In this document: positions 1-12,487 of the stretch, in pieces | Layout of the letters: each line of letters begins with the position of its first letter | How positions within the stretch are numbered: position 1 is the first letter of the stretch | Source of the DNA: Pardosa pseudoannulata | Taxonomy: Eukaryota; Arthropoda; Arachnida; Araneae; Lycosidae | Assembly: GCA_032207245.1 (NCBI GenBank) | Contig: CM063502.1 | Coordinates: 139,936,673 to 140,000,672 of the forward strand | Direction of reading: 5' to 3' | DNA: 64,000 nt | Made by a program: the position numbers and the translations under genes | The notes under the pieces: generated by a model | Database searches by the model: none | Seen by the model: only the letters and a program-made list of their open reading frames with translations | What the model was told of the DNA's origin: nothing

Positions 1-417
1 CCTCTTTGTAGTAGCTAAATAAAAAACGATAAGTTGCTCTAATTAAAGAATAGTCTGGAATTAGTTTTTAAAATTAACTATCAAATTGTTTCTTGTACTT
101 TTTATGGTTCAACAGTTGTGTAAATTATTTTCAACAGCTGTATAAATAGCACTTACCTGAGTCTGTAATTCACCCAATTTTACATTGATTTCTTTAAATG
201 GCAACCAATCACAGTAAAAATTTTGGATACGAGGGTTTTGCATGTAACAAGAACTAAACTTATTTTTGATTCCTTTACAATTAGAAAAAACTTTGTTATT
301 TAAAATATTTGTTGTATTATCTTAAAATTTAGCACGACATTTACTTTGGGAACGTGTCTCAAGTTTGTAAATTTGTTAGTCTAGACATTAACAATTAGCT
401 CAGAACGATCAAGACAT
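1..417. other. No gene seen
   Basis: AT-rich sequence with no convincing exon, RNA gene or transposon end. Confidence 0.5.
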
Positions 418-750
418 GCGTTTTCAGAAGGTACTAGAGGCCAAAAACCATTGATGGCATGGATATTAATAGCAGTTTAATATCGGCTTTTAAGCAGTAG
501 GATAATTTGGCCAAATGAGTAGAACGCTGCTCTTCAGTAAGTAAGGGGCTTGTAGATTAGTATCAAATTGTTGGCATAGATGCTGGTAGCCATTTAAAAT
601 AGGCTTTAAGAACTAAGTCCCAGTCTCATCAGCTGTCATATTGCAAAATAATAGACTGTATCGCTCCAAAGAAAAATCGGTCTGATTAGCCCTCATGTAG
701 AAAGAAAAGTAGACTGTATTTCTCCAAATCGAACCAAAGCAAACCAAAAT
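418..750 (+). repeat. Nested pair of tRNA-derived SINEs
   Basis: Two copies of the window's main SINE are nested. The outer copy is seen as its core at about 430-503 (GGCATGGAT, then CGGCTTTTAAGCAGTAGG) and its tail at about 677-750 (TTAGCCCTCATGT, GTAGACTGTA, CCAAAGCAAACC). The inner copy, about 508-676, separates them and has its own head (GGCCAAATGAGTAG), core and CGCTCCAAAG tail. Both are heavily mutated. The order core-SINE-tail shows that one copy jumped into an older one. Exact borders and target duplications are not clear. Confidence 0.7.
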
Positions 751-1739
751 AAATCGGCATTCCATTGTTTTACCAGTGACAGAATTCCATTTTTTTCGTA
801 GGATTTTCTTGTATAAACAAAGTTAATGTCCAGGAATTTAGCATAATGTCGATCAGCCTAAGGGAGAAAAACTACAAGCGTAATATTACGGGAGTTATTT
901 TTTTTACAAAGCTTATGTTTTCATAATATGTAATGTTGTGAAATTTATCAGGCTACATTTAGATGATAATTTTTACGATTTAAAAAAAAACATCGGAATT
1001 TTTTTCTTACCCGTTTCTTTTTTTATATAGAGATCTTAATTGGTTGAAACAGTTAACAGCGACCACAGTAAGAATAAAGCATTAGCGTGATTAAAAGGGT
1101 CAAAAAGCACGTGGTAATTTCCTCTCAAACTCGTGATTAGAAACTGATTTCGTTAGGCAGTTTATTAAAGAATACAATTTAATTAAACTTAATAAAATAT
1201 ATACAGAGAAAAAAAAATTTGCTTGATATATATGAATTTACGAATAACTTAAATTGTTTAAAAGTAAATAAAGATAGGATTAAATATGCTCCACTACACA
1301 AGTTATAACCTTGATATAAAATATTAACACATAATATACATATGAAATATTAACACGTATAATGCCACTCTAATTTCTCATGATTTCTCATTTGGCTAAC
1401 AGAAATTTCTGATTTGGAGTTGAATTATTTGATTAAATATTAAATACAACAGACAAGTTAATGTGTAGTCATACTTGATACATTTATTAAACTTAGGTAA
1501 GCTCTCTAAGGGTGCTCCCATGTCTCTATGAATAAACTCAGTGACGGTTACTGCTGACCCCCATTTCATCCAAGGTGTTAAAAAAAATCTTAGTCTTTGA
1601 ATAGATGCATTTTCAGTCTACAATAAGTGTTTTCATTCCATCACTAAAAGATTATTCTTCTTTTATTCATATTATATTTCAGTCTTATAACATTTGATAT
1701 TTATTACTAAGAAATGCTTTCCAACTTTTTGGCTCCTCA
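751..1739. other. No gene seen
   Basis: AT-rich DNA, no supported feature. Confidence 0.5.
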
Positions 1740-2290
1740 TAAAAGATAATGTGGATCTTTCACACATATGCGATAAACTCGTTCTAGCTCTGTTGTTTTA
1801 GATGAATTTTATTATGCTATCCTAAATGTATAGGGCATTATATATATACTTGCCGTAAGACTTTGAGTTATAACTATTGTTTTCGTTCTTCCATAGTTTC
1901 TTAGTTCCATAGTTTTTTCATTCTACATAGTTTTTTTTATTCATCCATAAAAATAAAAATATTTTACATGATTTTTCTTTTTCTCTCAATTCATAAAGTG
2001 AAAATATCCCGTCAGTGTACAAAAACAACTGTACGTGATGCTTTCTATTCGAATTAAAAATTTTCATTTCTATGTGAAAATTAATCATTCTTAAACTTTA
2101 AGCTTATACAACATAACAAAGAATAAAATTTCATATCAAAAGAATTTTATTATTTTCCCCTTATTATTTTACTTTAATATTTTAAATTAAATAATTCAGC
2201 TATTTTTCCCAATTTATGGATATTGTACAAATATTAGAAATTATTTTAAGTAAACAGCAGTAATTTAATTAGTAATTTAATGCATAAATT
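1740..2290 (+). repeat. Diverged three-copy repeat, unit 1
   Basis: First of three diverged direct copies. Shared landmarks in order are: a run near 1879 reading TTTTCGTTCTTCC, AATAAAAATATTTTACATGAT, AAAACAACTGTACGTGATGC near 2021, then TAATTCAGCTATTTTTCCC. This unit keeps the uninterrupted AATTCAGCTATTTTTCCC site that in unit 2 is split by a SINE. It has no open reading frame of note and its origin is unknown. Confidence 0.7.
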
Positions 2291-2339
2291 TTACTAAATA
2301 TTATTTTAAAGTATAAAAACTATGTATAAGACTGTATAT

Positions 2340-2998
2340 AATACATACTTACTCACTAAGTTATTATACTATGTTCTGCTCTGTATTTTTAGATGTATTT
2401 TTTTAATTAATACTATTGATCTATTTACTTGTCATAACAATTCGATCTACAATCACTGTTTTCGTTCTTCCTGAAAGTTTCCTTTATGCTTCCGGAAAAA
2501 TAAAAATATTTTACATGATATTTTTTTCCTCCTGATTCTTAGCGGAAAAAATACCTCACTTAGAGTTTCCAAAAAACAACTCCAGGTGGTGCTTTCCGTT
2601 TGAATACAGAGGCACCACTGGGTACATAAATTAAATTTCCTCCTGCTTTAAACTTACACAACCTCAGTTAGATAAATTTCTGTTAAAAAATATATTTTTT
2701 AACCTTATAAATGAATACTCTTTGAGAATGTTTTCACATAATTCAGCTAACTATTCGGCCGAACTATAGCCGAATAGTTAGTTAGAGTGTTGACCTTCGG
2801 TACTGGAATTCGTGAGTCCAAATCCCACTGTTGCATGGATGCTCTTAGCCGTTTGGAATCGACTTTAAGCAGTAGGTCCCGGTCTCATTAGCCTTGAGTA
2901 GCAAAACTGTAGACCGTAGCGCTCCAAATCAAACCAGCTACTTTTCCCAAATTATGGTGACCGTATAAATATTTGAACATTTTAAAACTAGAATAGGT
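2340..2998 (+). repeat. Diverged three-copy repeat, unit 2 (SINE-interrupted)
   Basis: Second copy: CACTGTTTTCGTTCTTCC near 2455, AAAATATTTTACATGATA, AACAACTCCAGGTGGTGC near 2575, AATTCAGCTA, then after a SINE AGCTACTTTTCCCAAATT. It is closer to unit 3 than to unit 1 around the CTCCAGGTG motif. Its right part reads GAACATTTTAAAACTAG, which is the empty form of the site where unit 3 carries a TTAA element. Confidence 0.7.
2768..2938 (+). repeat. tRNA-derived SINE
   Basis: Near full length: head AGCCGAATAGTTAG, a degenerate B box around GTGAGTCCAAATCCCAC, core CGACTTTAAGCAGTAGGTCC, tail GTAGACCGTAGCGCTCCAAA. It sits in repeat unit 2 between two copies of CAGCTA. Unit 1 shows the same site without the insert, so the SINE arrived after the duplication. 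Confidence 0.85.
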
Positions 2999-3289
2999 GC
3001 ATATTTATTGATTCATCCAACCGGATAATTAAATCTTGAGTTCTATTCAAATTAAACAAACATTACACACTCGCAGTACCTCATCAAGAAATTACCATCA
3101 TTAGATAAAAAGATTTAGCTCTTTCTTTCCAATGCATGTACAAATATTGAATGCTTTTAAACCCAAACCAACATATAACTATAATGAACTACATATACAA
3201 AGATAAAATTTCCAACGTATACTTTTAAACTGGGAATAGATCAAACAAAACTGCATGTAATATATACGCATTAAACATTATAACGTTTC

Positions 3290-3718
3290 AACTACGTATT
3301 TTAAGCCGTCTTTTTTATTCTTCCTCAAATGTATATGCCATCGATCTATGTACTTGCCATAACACTTCGAGCAGCAATCATTACTTTCGTTCTTCCTGAA
3401 AGTTTTCTTTTATACATCAGAAAAAAATAAAACTCTTTGATATTTTTTTTTCTTCCGTTTCGATGGGAAATAAAAAGACCTTGCTTAGTGCCTCAAAAAC
3501 AACTCCAGGTGATGCCTTCTTTTTCAATACAAAAGAGGCTTCCTTGGATACGAAAATTAAATTTCCTTCAACTTTAAACTTACACAGAGTAGCTTAAAAT
3601 AGAATGCATGCCAAAAGATTTTATTTTCACCTTATCAATTTACGTTCTTTTAAAAATATTTTTAAATAATTTACTTGCTTTTCCTATCTTATTTTCACCG
3701 TTTAAATATTGGAACTTT
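3290..3718 (+). repeat. Diverged three-copy repeat, unit 3
   Basis: Third copy: TTACTTTCGTTCTTCC near 3382, AAAACAACTCCAGGTGATGC near 3496, CTTTAAACTTACACAG, ending TTTAAATATTGGAACTTTTTAA, where a TTAA-type mobile element begins. Confidence 0.65.
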
Positions 3719-4010
3719 TTAAAACATTGTATGCGGGACACGTACTAGTACGTTTTCTGACGATTGATACTTCAGCGCAGGTCATGTACTAGTACGGGTT
3801 AGTGTAACAACATGATTTGTTTGTGGGTACAAAAATAAAGGTATAAACATGAACGCGAATCGAATGTTCTTGTCTATTACATAGATTCTGGAAAAGTTTA
3901 GACAAATAAAAACTAGTTTTTACATCAGTCGATGCGGAACCACAGAACGGGAAGGTTGATTAAAAAGATAAATTTAGATTTAAAATTAACTTTTTATTTA
4001 TCCTTGAGAA

Positions 4011-4051
<41 letters not shown>

Positions 4052-4136
4052 TATATACATATACATATATATATACATATATATACATATACATATATAT
4101 ACACATATACTTATATATACATATACATATGTATAC

Positions 4137-4224
<88 letters not shown>

Positions 4225-4271
4225 TTATATATATGTATGTATATTTATATATTATATATATATATATATAT

Positions 4272-4343
<72 letters not shown>

Positions 4344-4520
4344 CTTTATTTGTCTATCTATATATTTGTTTATATATTTCAATATAAAATACGAAAAGTT
4401 GGTTAAAAAATTAAATAATTTTCGACCTATTGAGATTTAACTGAATAACTAAATTTACTCGCAAAATGCCCGCTCCCAGTACAACTCAGCTGCAAAATGT
4501 ACCAGCACACAATGTGTTAA
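3719..4520 (+). mobile_element. piggyBac-like MITE, family 1, copy 1
   Basis: Bounded by TTAA at 3719-3722 and 4517-4520. Terminal repeats read TTAAAACATTGTATGCGGG at the left and, inverted, TTAACACATTGTGTGCTGG at the right. Two perfect 10-bp palindromes GTACTAGTAC lie at 3742-3751 and 3786-3795, 44 bp apart. The interior holds a large TA microsatellite and no transposase. It is the same element, in opposite orientation, as the one at 39624-41465: the two share the 85 bp around TTCAATATAAAATACG and GAGATTTAACTGAATAAC. TTAA borders and this end layout fit the piggyBac superfamily; that assignment is inferred. Confidence 0.75.
4015..4350. repeat. Compound TA/TG microsatellite
   Basis: Long (TA)n interrupted by TATATACA units and a (TG)n block near 4190-4218. 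It lies inside the family 1 MITE; the other copy has only a short TA tract at the equivalent place (about 39785-39820). Tyr-Ile-rich reading frames across it are artefacts. Confidence 0.95.
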
Positions 4521-5079
4521 ACAAGAAAAACTGAATATTTAAGGATTCATTCAATGAAAAAAATTAAAGCTTGTGTTGCATTCAAATTAGTTACACATCA
4601 GACATTCACCAAAGGTCATTAAAAAGAGACATCCTTTCGTTCACCTGAACCTCACATGAGGCTATTAATTTCAGTAATAAAAATAATTTTAAATAATTTT
4701 TCAAAAAAATTTTATCTTCTGTGACATTTGTTATATATCTAAGCCTCATATGTGACTTCGTATTTGGTTTAGTTCTCGATAAAAGAAGGTAGCACAAGAT
4801 TGAAAAGTTGGTGTCTAAGATTTGCTCAAGTGATTACAAAAATAAAATATTTTGTACTTTAATTATTTCCCTTTACTACTGACTATTTCAAACGTTATGT
4901 ATTACAAAATGTCCACTCTTTGCACTTTAAACTATTTTAATTGTGTTAACAGCAGCTCTCAAAGCTTTTAAGTGTTTTATTTGAAATATTCTGAAATTAA
5001 AAAATAGAATAATTTAAATAAATAAATGAATAGACAAATTCAATTAAATGTGTTATTTACGATAATGAACGTTTCTTAC
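4521..5079. other. No gene seen
   Basis: AT-rich DNA with only short chance frames. Confidence 0.5.
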
Positions 5080-5240
5080 AAAACATGGTTTGTCTTCTTC
5101 CTCCAGATATCTCTCTATATGAGCATCTATTGCTTTAAATTTGAAAAAAATGTCGAATGAGACTTGACAAACGAGTTAGTTCCTTACATAAAAATTGATG
5201 TCGAGCCACACTCGACATAGGAGAGTAAAGTGTTACTATA
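5080..5240 (-). mobile_element. piggyBac-like end, family 2, copy 1
   Basis: On the minus strand it starts TAACACTTTACTCTCCTATG, then has the palindromic GTCGAGTGTGGCTCGAC, about 46 bp further the decayed GTCAAGTCTCATTCGAC, a T-run, CAATAGATG and CTGGAGGAAGAAGACAAA. The same order occurs on the + strand at 21485-21700. Only one end is recognisable and the TTAA here is mutated. No transposase is seen. Confidence 0.6.
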
Positions 5241-8200
5241 AGTATAAAATGTATCTTAATGCATTATTTTAATTAATCAGTTTTATCCTTGATGAATCCT
5301 TGAATGTTTTTTAGTACAATCACGCTGAACTAATTATATTTTCTATGTAATATAAAATACCTTTTAAGTACAAACTTTTTTTCTTTTTCTTTGATTTTCA
5401 TATAAGATAATGAATAGGATAAATATCTACATGCGACACTGAGGATAAGATACATCAGTATACTACAAAAGCGAGAAAGTTTAGCTCATTTTTTACGGGA
5501 CTGAAATAAATTTGTGGATTTTTTCTTTCATAATGGATTTTTACATCCATTATGTTATATTAAAGGCATTGTATAACAGCTTACGTAACTCTTCGGAAGC
5601 AAATATTTTCACTCAATCCCTGATAGCAACGTCTGCCATTTTGTTTGAAAATGCAAAATTTTTTAAACTACATAAGTTTTTAGGATGACCATTAAAAATA
5701 ATTTATAACTGATCACTATATGCTTATTTGGCTTACCTTCAGAGTTTTTGTAGTTTAAAAATTATGAAAGTGGTTTAAATGGGAATAATGCGAGAATCCA
5801 CCTATAAGTGTTCCTTTTGAACCATTCAAACTTGTTCAACCTAAATTTCGAAGTATATTATCTAAGATTTAAACACTTTAAAATCAGCCATCTTGATAAT
5901 TACCGAAAAGCTAGGTGTTGTTCTTTGAAATTGGTATCGTTTAAATTAATTCAGTAGTAAAATACCATTTCTCCATACTTTCGTTAAATTTATTACCTTA
6001 AAACTTGTTTCTAAATTATTATGTGAAGTAGTTAATTCATGATAAAACTCAATTCAATATGATATAAAGGGAAAATTTTGCATGCTCTTAAGTCTGTTAA
6101 AGGTAATTTGCAATTTACTACGAGCTACTACGAAGGTGAATTGGTGAAGAATTGTAATTATCCATGATACGAAGTGAGAAGATATATTATATGAAGAATT
6201 ATTCTTATCATATAAAAATTACCCTTTTGAGCCAACCCTTATATAAATAAAGTTTTACACTCCTTAAAACTAGAAAATTTTCTTTTAATTAGAAGTAATT
6301 TCTAAATAAAATGTAGCTTGAAATACTTAAGAACTCTTCAAAATTATTTCTAACAAAAGTTTGTGTTACTTTTAATATAAATCATACAGTTTTAATTATA
6401 ATAGTGTCTACTTTAACAATGTATGATCTGTAAGCTGAGAATTTAATCTATTTAAAAAAGTCCAAATAATAATCCGGGACTATAGGAGTTTTCATCACGT
6501 TCGAAATTAATATAAAATGTATCTTCCTTAAATTAAGTTAGAACAAAGTATCAAAAATATTTTTAATTAGAAATAAATATAAATAAACTGTTGTTTTCTT
6601 TGTCCTAATTAATTTACAGTTATAATGTAAATTACTCTTCCAAGATAAAATTACCATCGGTTTCGATTAAAATGTTTCTTAGATACACATGCAACAAAGT
6701 TTGGAACACTTAGTACAGATAAACAGGACAGGATTCTTAATTTTAGCTAAAATAAAAGTTATAAATACCTTACCCCAAACAAACAAAAAATATACAACTG
6801 TGCAATTAGGTTGTTGCAAAATGTGTCGCGGTTTCTGATTAGAAAATCTGCGTCAGTCGCCTAACATTTCTTAACATTATAGTCTATATTTTAATTAACT
6901 TAGTCTGAGTTTTAATGTCATTTAATCCACCATCGTTTGTTATACAAGAACTCTCTGCCTTTCATATTGCATGTACGTCAAGAGGTTTATCTGGGTACTA
7001 TATGTATATTCTACTATACTGCAGCATGCCAAATAAATCTCTATTAACCGAATTGTTACAATTAAGTTAATCCAAAATTTTGGAATGGGATTATTTAAGG
7101 GGATTATGAATAATAATAATGTTGACTATAATGTTATGTGGTCGCCTACAGAAAACTAACTGATCCGTTACAACACATTCATACAGGATTAGAGCATAGT
7201 TATGGAGAAATAAAGAAGCAATATTCTAATACTACAAAGACTACATTCTTTTACATAAGCAATTTTTCACTGAACCTAATGATACTGCTAAATAGCCTTG
7301 TGAATTAATTCGTTTCGACGCGTCGACATTAATGGTTATTTACAGAAGAGATTATTTAAATTCAAGAAGTCTTTTCGAATGCTTGTTTATGTGTATTATA
7401 TTCCAGGGATAGACTTTACTAAATCGATTTTCCACCTTTATACAGAACATGCGGAAGTCTTAGTTACTTTTTATCCCAAGGTGTCCATTAGACGAGTTAT
7501 ATTCATTGTAAAGTTCCTTCAAATTTATGCTACTAACATTTTATCAATTCGGAAAATTATTCAAATATAATAATTTCATTGTAAATATGTGTGAGAAAAG
7601 ATATTTCATCAGTCGATCTTCTATTCAAGGAAAATTTTAATTACCCAATTAAGCATGATACTGAGATTTATTTTAAACCCTTTCTCAAATGTCAAAATGT
7701 TTAAGTTTGAGTAATAAGTTTGTAAGAATATTTTGTCTTATTCAAACAATGTAAAAAGATGCAATGTAAAAACAATGTAAAAAGATACAAAAAGTACATT
7801 TTCCCGTAAAGATAAATATATGTTAAAAAAAATTACAATGGAGTCACGGATGAATTCGTCTCTTTCTATTAAAGTTTTAAACCTCGATTAGAGGTAGGCT
7901 TTCTAGAATTAAAGCAGATAATGTGTGTTAGAATACTTATCGATATAAGAAAGTATTAAATATTTAATTTTATATTTAAACTATATTTTAGACAAGTAAT
8001 AAAAATTTCGTTAAATTCTTAAAAGTAAGTAATCTTTCACATAATTGTAGTAGTATAAAATATCTCAAATATAATGCTTCATGAACACACATTAAAACTA
8101 TTTACATAAAATACATAAATAAACTACCTTTTGAATGAATGATTGTAACAGTTTTACTAATTATACTTAATTACATTATATTATTGTAGCATTTTTACTG

Positions 8201-8399
8201 ACGCTTCAGATATACATGCAATTACGCGTTATTTTAAATCTAGACCGCATCCAACTGTTACATTGCGTTGCTGTAGAAATCTGTATCCTTCCATCTCTAA
8301 ATTTTATATACAGATTAAAATAATTGTTGTCTGTCTCTCTCAAACTCTTCTCGTAAGGAAGTTAAAAATAAGCAAGAACAAGTTTAATGATAGAAACTA
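5241..8399. other. No gene seen (3.2 kb)
   Basis: AT-rich, low-complexity sequence. No splice-bounded exon, RNA gene or clear repeat end was recognised. Confidence 0.5.
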
Positions 8400-9913
8400 C
8401 ACTGCTCAAAACAATTAGGGGAGCACATTGTTTTAACGAAATTACGCAAATACTTACACCGATAAGTAACATAAAATAAATCATCCATAATTTAAAGCCT
8501 AGCAAAAAACAGAAGAAGAAAACTTCATATGAAAATCAAAGTTCATGACGTCAAAAACCAGAAAAAGAATATAAAGGTATAAATCGGGATGTTGCAGAAA
8601 CGTCTGTTTGACAGCCTTAACTGTGAAATTCGATTGCTCAGTATTATATATACATATACATTTGAGAAAAGGTGATGTGAAAATGTCTCATTCATGGAAT
8701 AGAGTATTATAGGCATCAGGGTAAACAAACCGTAGTATGGCGGACGATGTTGGAGTCGCCGCAGGGCCGTTGCAGTGTCGCCTGCAAGTGTCGTTGCAGG
8801 GCTGTGGAACCGATTCCAAGACACAGGGAATGCTAGACGTCGACCAGGGCAAGGTCCACCACGTGCCACTACAGCAACTGATGACCGGTATATAGTGTCA
8901 AAACAGAACAGACAATGCTACTCAGCTACAAAGACAGTTTCTCCTGGCAACAAGACGAAGGGTGTCCAGCCAAACGGTACTTAATAGGCTTCATCAGGGG
9001 GGTTTCTATGCCCGTACGCCAATGGTCTGCATTCCGTTGACCTCCCGCCACCATGCGGCTGGAAGAAGATGGACTGCTGAACATACAGGTTTGGAGCAAC
9101 ATGATTGGAGTAAAGTGCTGTTTACAGACGAGCCCGATTCAGTCGTGTGACACTGGATGTGTTTTGGTATGGAGGGAAAGAAACACTCGAAATAACCCTA
9201 CATTCATTTGTGGAAGGTCACAATACAGACGAGCTGGTTGGGTGGTATGGTGTGAAATCTGATAGAGGGGCATGCAGAAGGTATGCAAACGAGATACGGA
9301 GACCTTATGTCATACCGTACTTTGCAGCCATTGGAGATTACCTTGTTTTCCAGCATAATACCAGAATAAGCGTATTCCAGTGTAATACCAGATTACATAC
9401 AGCTCGTCTTGTGTAGAACATGCTTGAAACTGAAACAATACAACGTATGGAATGTTCAGCATGCTCTCTTGACATTAATCCAATCGAGTATGTTTGGTAC
9501 ATGCTCGGGAGATGCATTACTGCGAGACCAAGGCCTTCGTTTACTCTCAGAGACTTGGAGATTGCACTTCTTCTGGAGTGAAAGAGTATTCCCTAAAGTC
9601 TTATCAATAAAATCATCGCATCCATGGAAAACAGGTGTGCAGCCGTCTTACCTGCTCTAGGAGACCACACGCCATATTAAAAATCTTGCATCATTTCTAA
9701 ACAATACTTTTTTATCGTTCACATGTAACCAAATTGTTGACCTAAATCGTCTTTTCATGTTTTTCTACATTTTCAAAGAATTAAAAGCTGACAATTTTTT
9801 AAGTTTTTTTTTTTTTTTATTGCACATAGATACGCGTATACTACCCATTTCATGCCAATACGTGCCTGTTTCTCTTATTTGATTGCTCCCCCCTTTTTTC
9901 CTTTTGAGTTGTG
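8400..9913 (+). mobile_element. Tc1-like DNA transposon, decayed
   Basis: Inverted ends begin CACTGCTCAAAACAATTAGG at 8400 and, inverted, CACAACTCAAAAGGAAAAAA at 9913, both followed by GGGG(A)GAGCA. TA dinucleotides flank at 8398-8399 and 9914-9915, the Tc1/mariner target duplication. The 1514-bp length is normal for the superfamily. A broken transposase gene lies inside. Confidence 0.85.
8730..9680 (+). pseudogene. Tc1-like transposase pseudogene
   Basis: The remains of a DD34E-type transposase are spread over three frames. In order: a helix-turn-helix region reading SVVAGLWNRFQDTG and a linker GQGPPRATTATDDRY (about 8790-8900); TVLNRLHQGGFYARTP (about 8967-9015); WSKVLFTDEPDS with the first catalytic Asp (about 9105-9145); RRYANEIRRPYVIPYF (about 9280-9330); a decayed FQHNTR at the place of the second Asp motif; and a C-terminal IASMENRCAAVLPALGDHTPY-type end closing at TAA 9678-9680. 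Several frameshifts and stops separate the blocks, and the Asp of the second motif is not conserved. It is a fossil that cannot make a working enzyme. Confidence 0.85.
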
Positions 9914-9915
9914 TA

Positions 9916-11099
9916 GTGACTTAGACTAAACTCTACTTAATTCTCAGTAACTTCGAACATTTTACTATTGCAAAAAGCTAAAAATAGTAAGTGGAGGGGA
10001 GAGGGGGATCTCCAGAACTACTGAGCAGATTCTAAATGTTATTTGACTAAGAGAAAGCTACACAATCCTTTAGTAATATTAGCTCTATTTATTTAGATTA
10101 AAAAATGAGTTCCAAAACTCTATTTTCAAATCAGGAAAAGCCCCTCGGTTGCTTTATCGGTGTGCACCGATAAAATATTAAATATGTAAAAATGTATTTA
10201 AAAAATAGAATACAGTAGATTTAATTGCCATATATAAAAGGAGAATGTTCATTTGTTTGTGTCCACACAAATATTCACAGTTTATTGTAGAATCACCAAA
10301 GTTTAGAGACACAATCTTTGATACCATCAAACAGTGTCTGTCCATATTAAAACCTCTTCCAGGCATCCTATCACGTGTTATGATAGTATATCCCTTTAAC
10401 AACTAGTCTCATTTTAGATATCACTGAAAAATAGCTTGTAGAATTTCTATATTTTCTCAGAACGAGCTTCCCTTTAAAGAGTAGGTAGACGGCAATCTTA
10501 TAAACAATATACAAAATTTTCAAGTACTTCATGTCATTTATAAATTTTCCATTTCAATCGACACTTTGATTTTTCAAATAATGTTCAAAGATTTACTTTT
10601 TCAGCAGGTACATAGACTGAAATCATGATAAATTAATTGCTTTATCTATTATAAAACTCCATTACATACAATACTTACTTTGCATGTAATACCAAAAAAA
10701 TCTTTTCCTTCCTGGAGTTTTTCCTTTTTCATAAATGACATCCTATGATGTTTAAAACTATGGATGATCGCTAACACGATATGCTGTAGTATTCAAATTT
10801 GTTTCAAATTAATATTTATTTTATTCTGCGCAGTCCATAATAACTTAGATTTAAGATACGCATCGGCATGTAATCGCCAGAAATGACTTGGGAATTACAG
10901 TGATATTCACGGCTTATAGCAGATCACTGTATTAGAATGTTATTGTTTTATTTTATTGCTTGAAAAATAAATAAGTTACTTCGTAACTTAGCAGCAAGTA
11001 ATTTATCTGCAGATAAAGCTGTTCAAAATGAGTTTAAAAATATTGTTAACATTGATATAAATAATAAAAGAATTCTGTTTAAAAATGTATTATGATGAA
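9916..11099. other. No gene; one perfect hairpin
   Basis: AT-rich. The only marked structure is a 10-bp perfect inverted repeat TTTATCGGTG / CACCGATAAA at 10153-10174 with a 2-base spacer. No known function is assigned. Confidence 0.45.
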
Positions 11100-11101
11100 T
11101 A

Positions 11102-12485
11102 GCGTCTGGTGAGGTAAAATGGGAAGAAAAAGCGTGGACTCTTTTTCAACTTTAAAAAAACTATAAACAAGAAATCTTTTGCATGTATTCATGCAATGGG
11201 TTCATTACCATTATTGTTAAAATAGTTTTATACATTTTCTTAAATTACAAATTTATAATATTTTCTTTATTTAAACCCATTTTACCCCAGAAGTGAGGTA
11301 AAATGGGTATGAATTAAAAAATGCCATTAATTATCGAAAATTTAATTAAAACTTTATTTATTAGCTACAAACACATTTGTATGTGATATAATTACAATTT
11401 ATATTGCAATACTGTAATGGCCAAGTTAAGTTGAGCTAAGTTCTGCTACATCAGAAACAGTCATCACTTCTCTGGCCTTTGTTTGTACCCTCTTTCTTTC
11501 TTGCCTGGCATTTTCTAAGGCTTTTTTTCCCTTATAACTGCAGTGGTGAAATTGTTGTAAAGATGGTCTTTTTTAAATCCTTATATGAAGATGAAATCGC
11601 AAGTGATTGAACTGGAAGTTTGCATAGAAAGAGCTCACATAGTAGCTGTTGTTGAAGTCTGTGCAACACTGTTCACAATTATTTTCCATCTTTTTCAGTT
11701 AACATTATTTTGAGTTCGAATATCAAAAGAATAAGTTTTTCCAGGTATTCCACTTGTTTGAGAAAATGTCCCATTTAAGAGGCAAACATTGTATCATGCA
11801 TTCATCCTGATTCTGTGCAACCATATAATGCACCAGGTGGTCCACCCTTGGTCCAAGTTTCATATAAATTTAGATTTTATACACAGTGAAAGTTGGAAGA
11901 AAATTTCAAGTCGCAGATGTACAAAACAGCCATATAAAACATGTATTTTTAGGATTACAAGCTCAATTTTACTATTGTATTAATTTACTCTATAACCACA
12001 GCAAATAAATTTTTAAAAAATACTATGTAATATTATTTACACTAAAATTGAAGGGCTAATTTAAATTATTACATCTAAAAATTTAGAATATTATAATAAA
12101 ATGTTAATTCTAACCAATACCCATTTTCCCCCATCATACATAAATTATCATTAAACATAAAATACTTAAAATATTTCTTCCCTGTTTTTGAAAAACTGTT
12201 GTTCAGAAACCCTTACAGTTGATTATTGAAAAAATATTGATCGTAAAAGAAATAAAATATTACTTTTTTGAAAGTTTTTAAGACCTTAGTAAAGAAGAAT
12301 TTATTCCTGACTTGCAAACGAAGAAACCTATGTTGACAGATGCAAAATATAAAACTTCTTGAGAAAAATAAATGCTATCAACAAATGTTTCAAAATATAT
12401 TACAAAGATAAAATATAATTGTTAAAAGTTATGATGTGTCTTTTAAGTAAATTATAAAAAACACCCATTTTACCCCACCAGACCT
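11102..12485. mobile_element. TA-bounded DNA element, pogo-like (tentative)
   Basis: Inverted ends share TCTGGTGRGGTAAAATGGG (left 11105-11123, right inverted at about 12464-12482). TA flanks lie at 11100-11101 and 12486-12487. The GGTAAAATGGG motif recurs inside: an inverted pair at about 11277-11307 and another near 12118. On the minus strand near 11440-11530 a short segment reads GKKALENARQERKRVQTKA, a charged tail that recalls the C-terminus of pogo/Tigger-type transposases. No full DDE domain is readable, so this is an internally decayed or deleted copy. Superfamily Tc1/mariner/pogo is inferred from the TA borders. Confidence 0.65.
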
Positions 12486-12487
12486 TA

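Noticed and set aside
9990..10030. Shared AACTACTGAGC motif with 28515-28530
   Set aside because: The match is too short to define a repeat family by eye.
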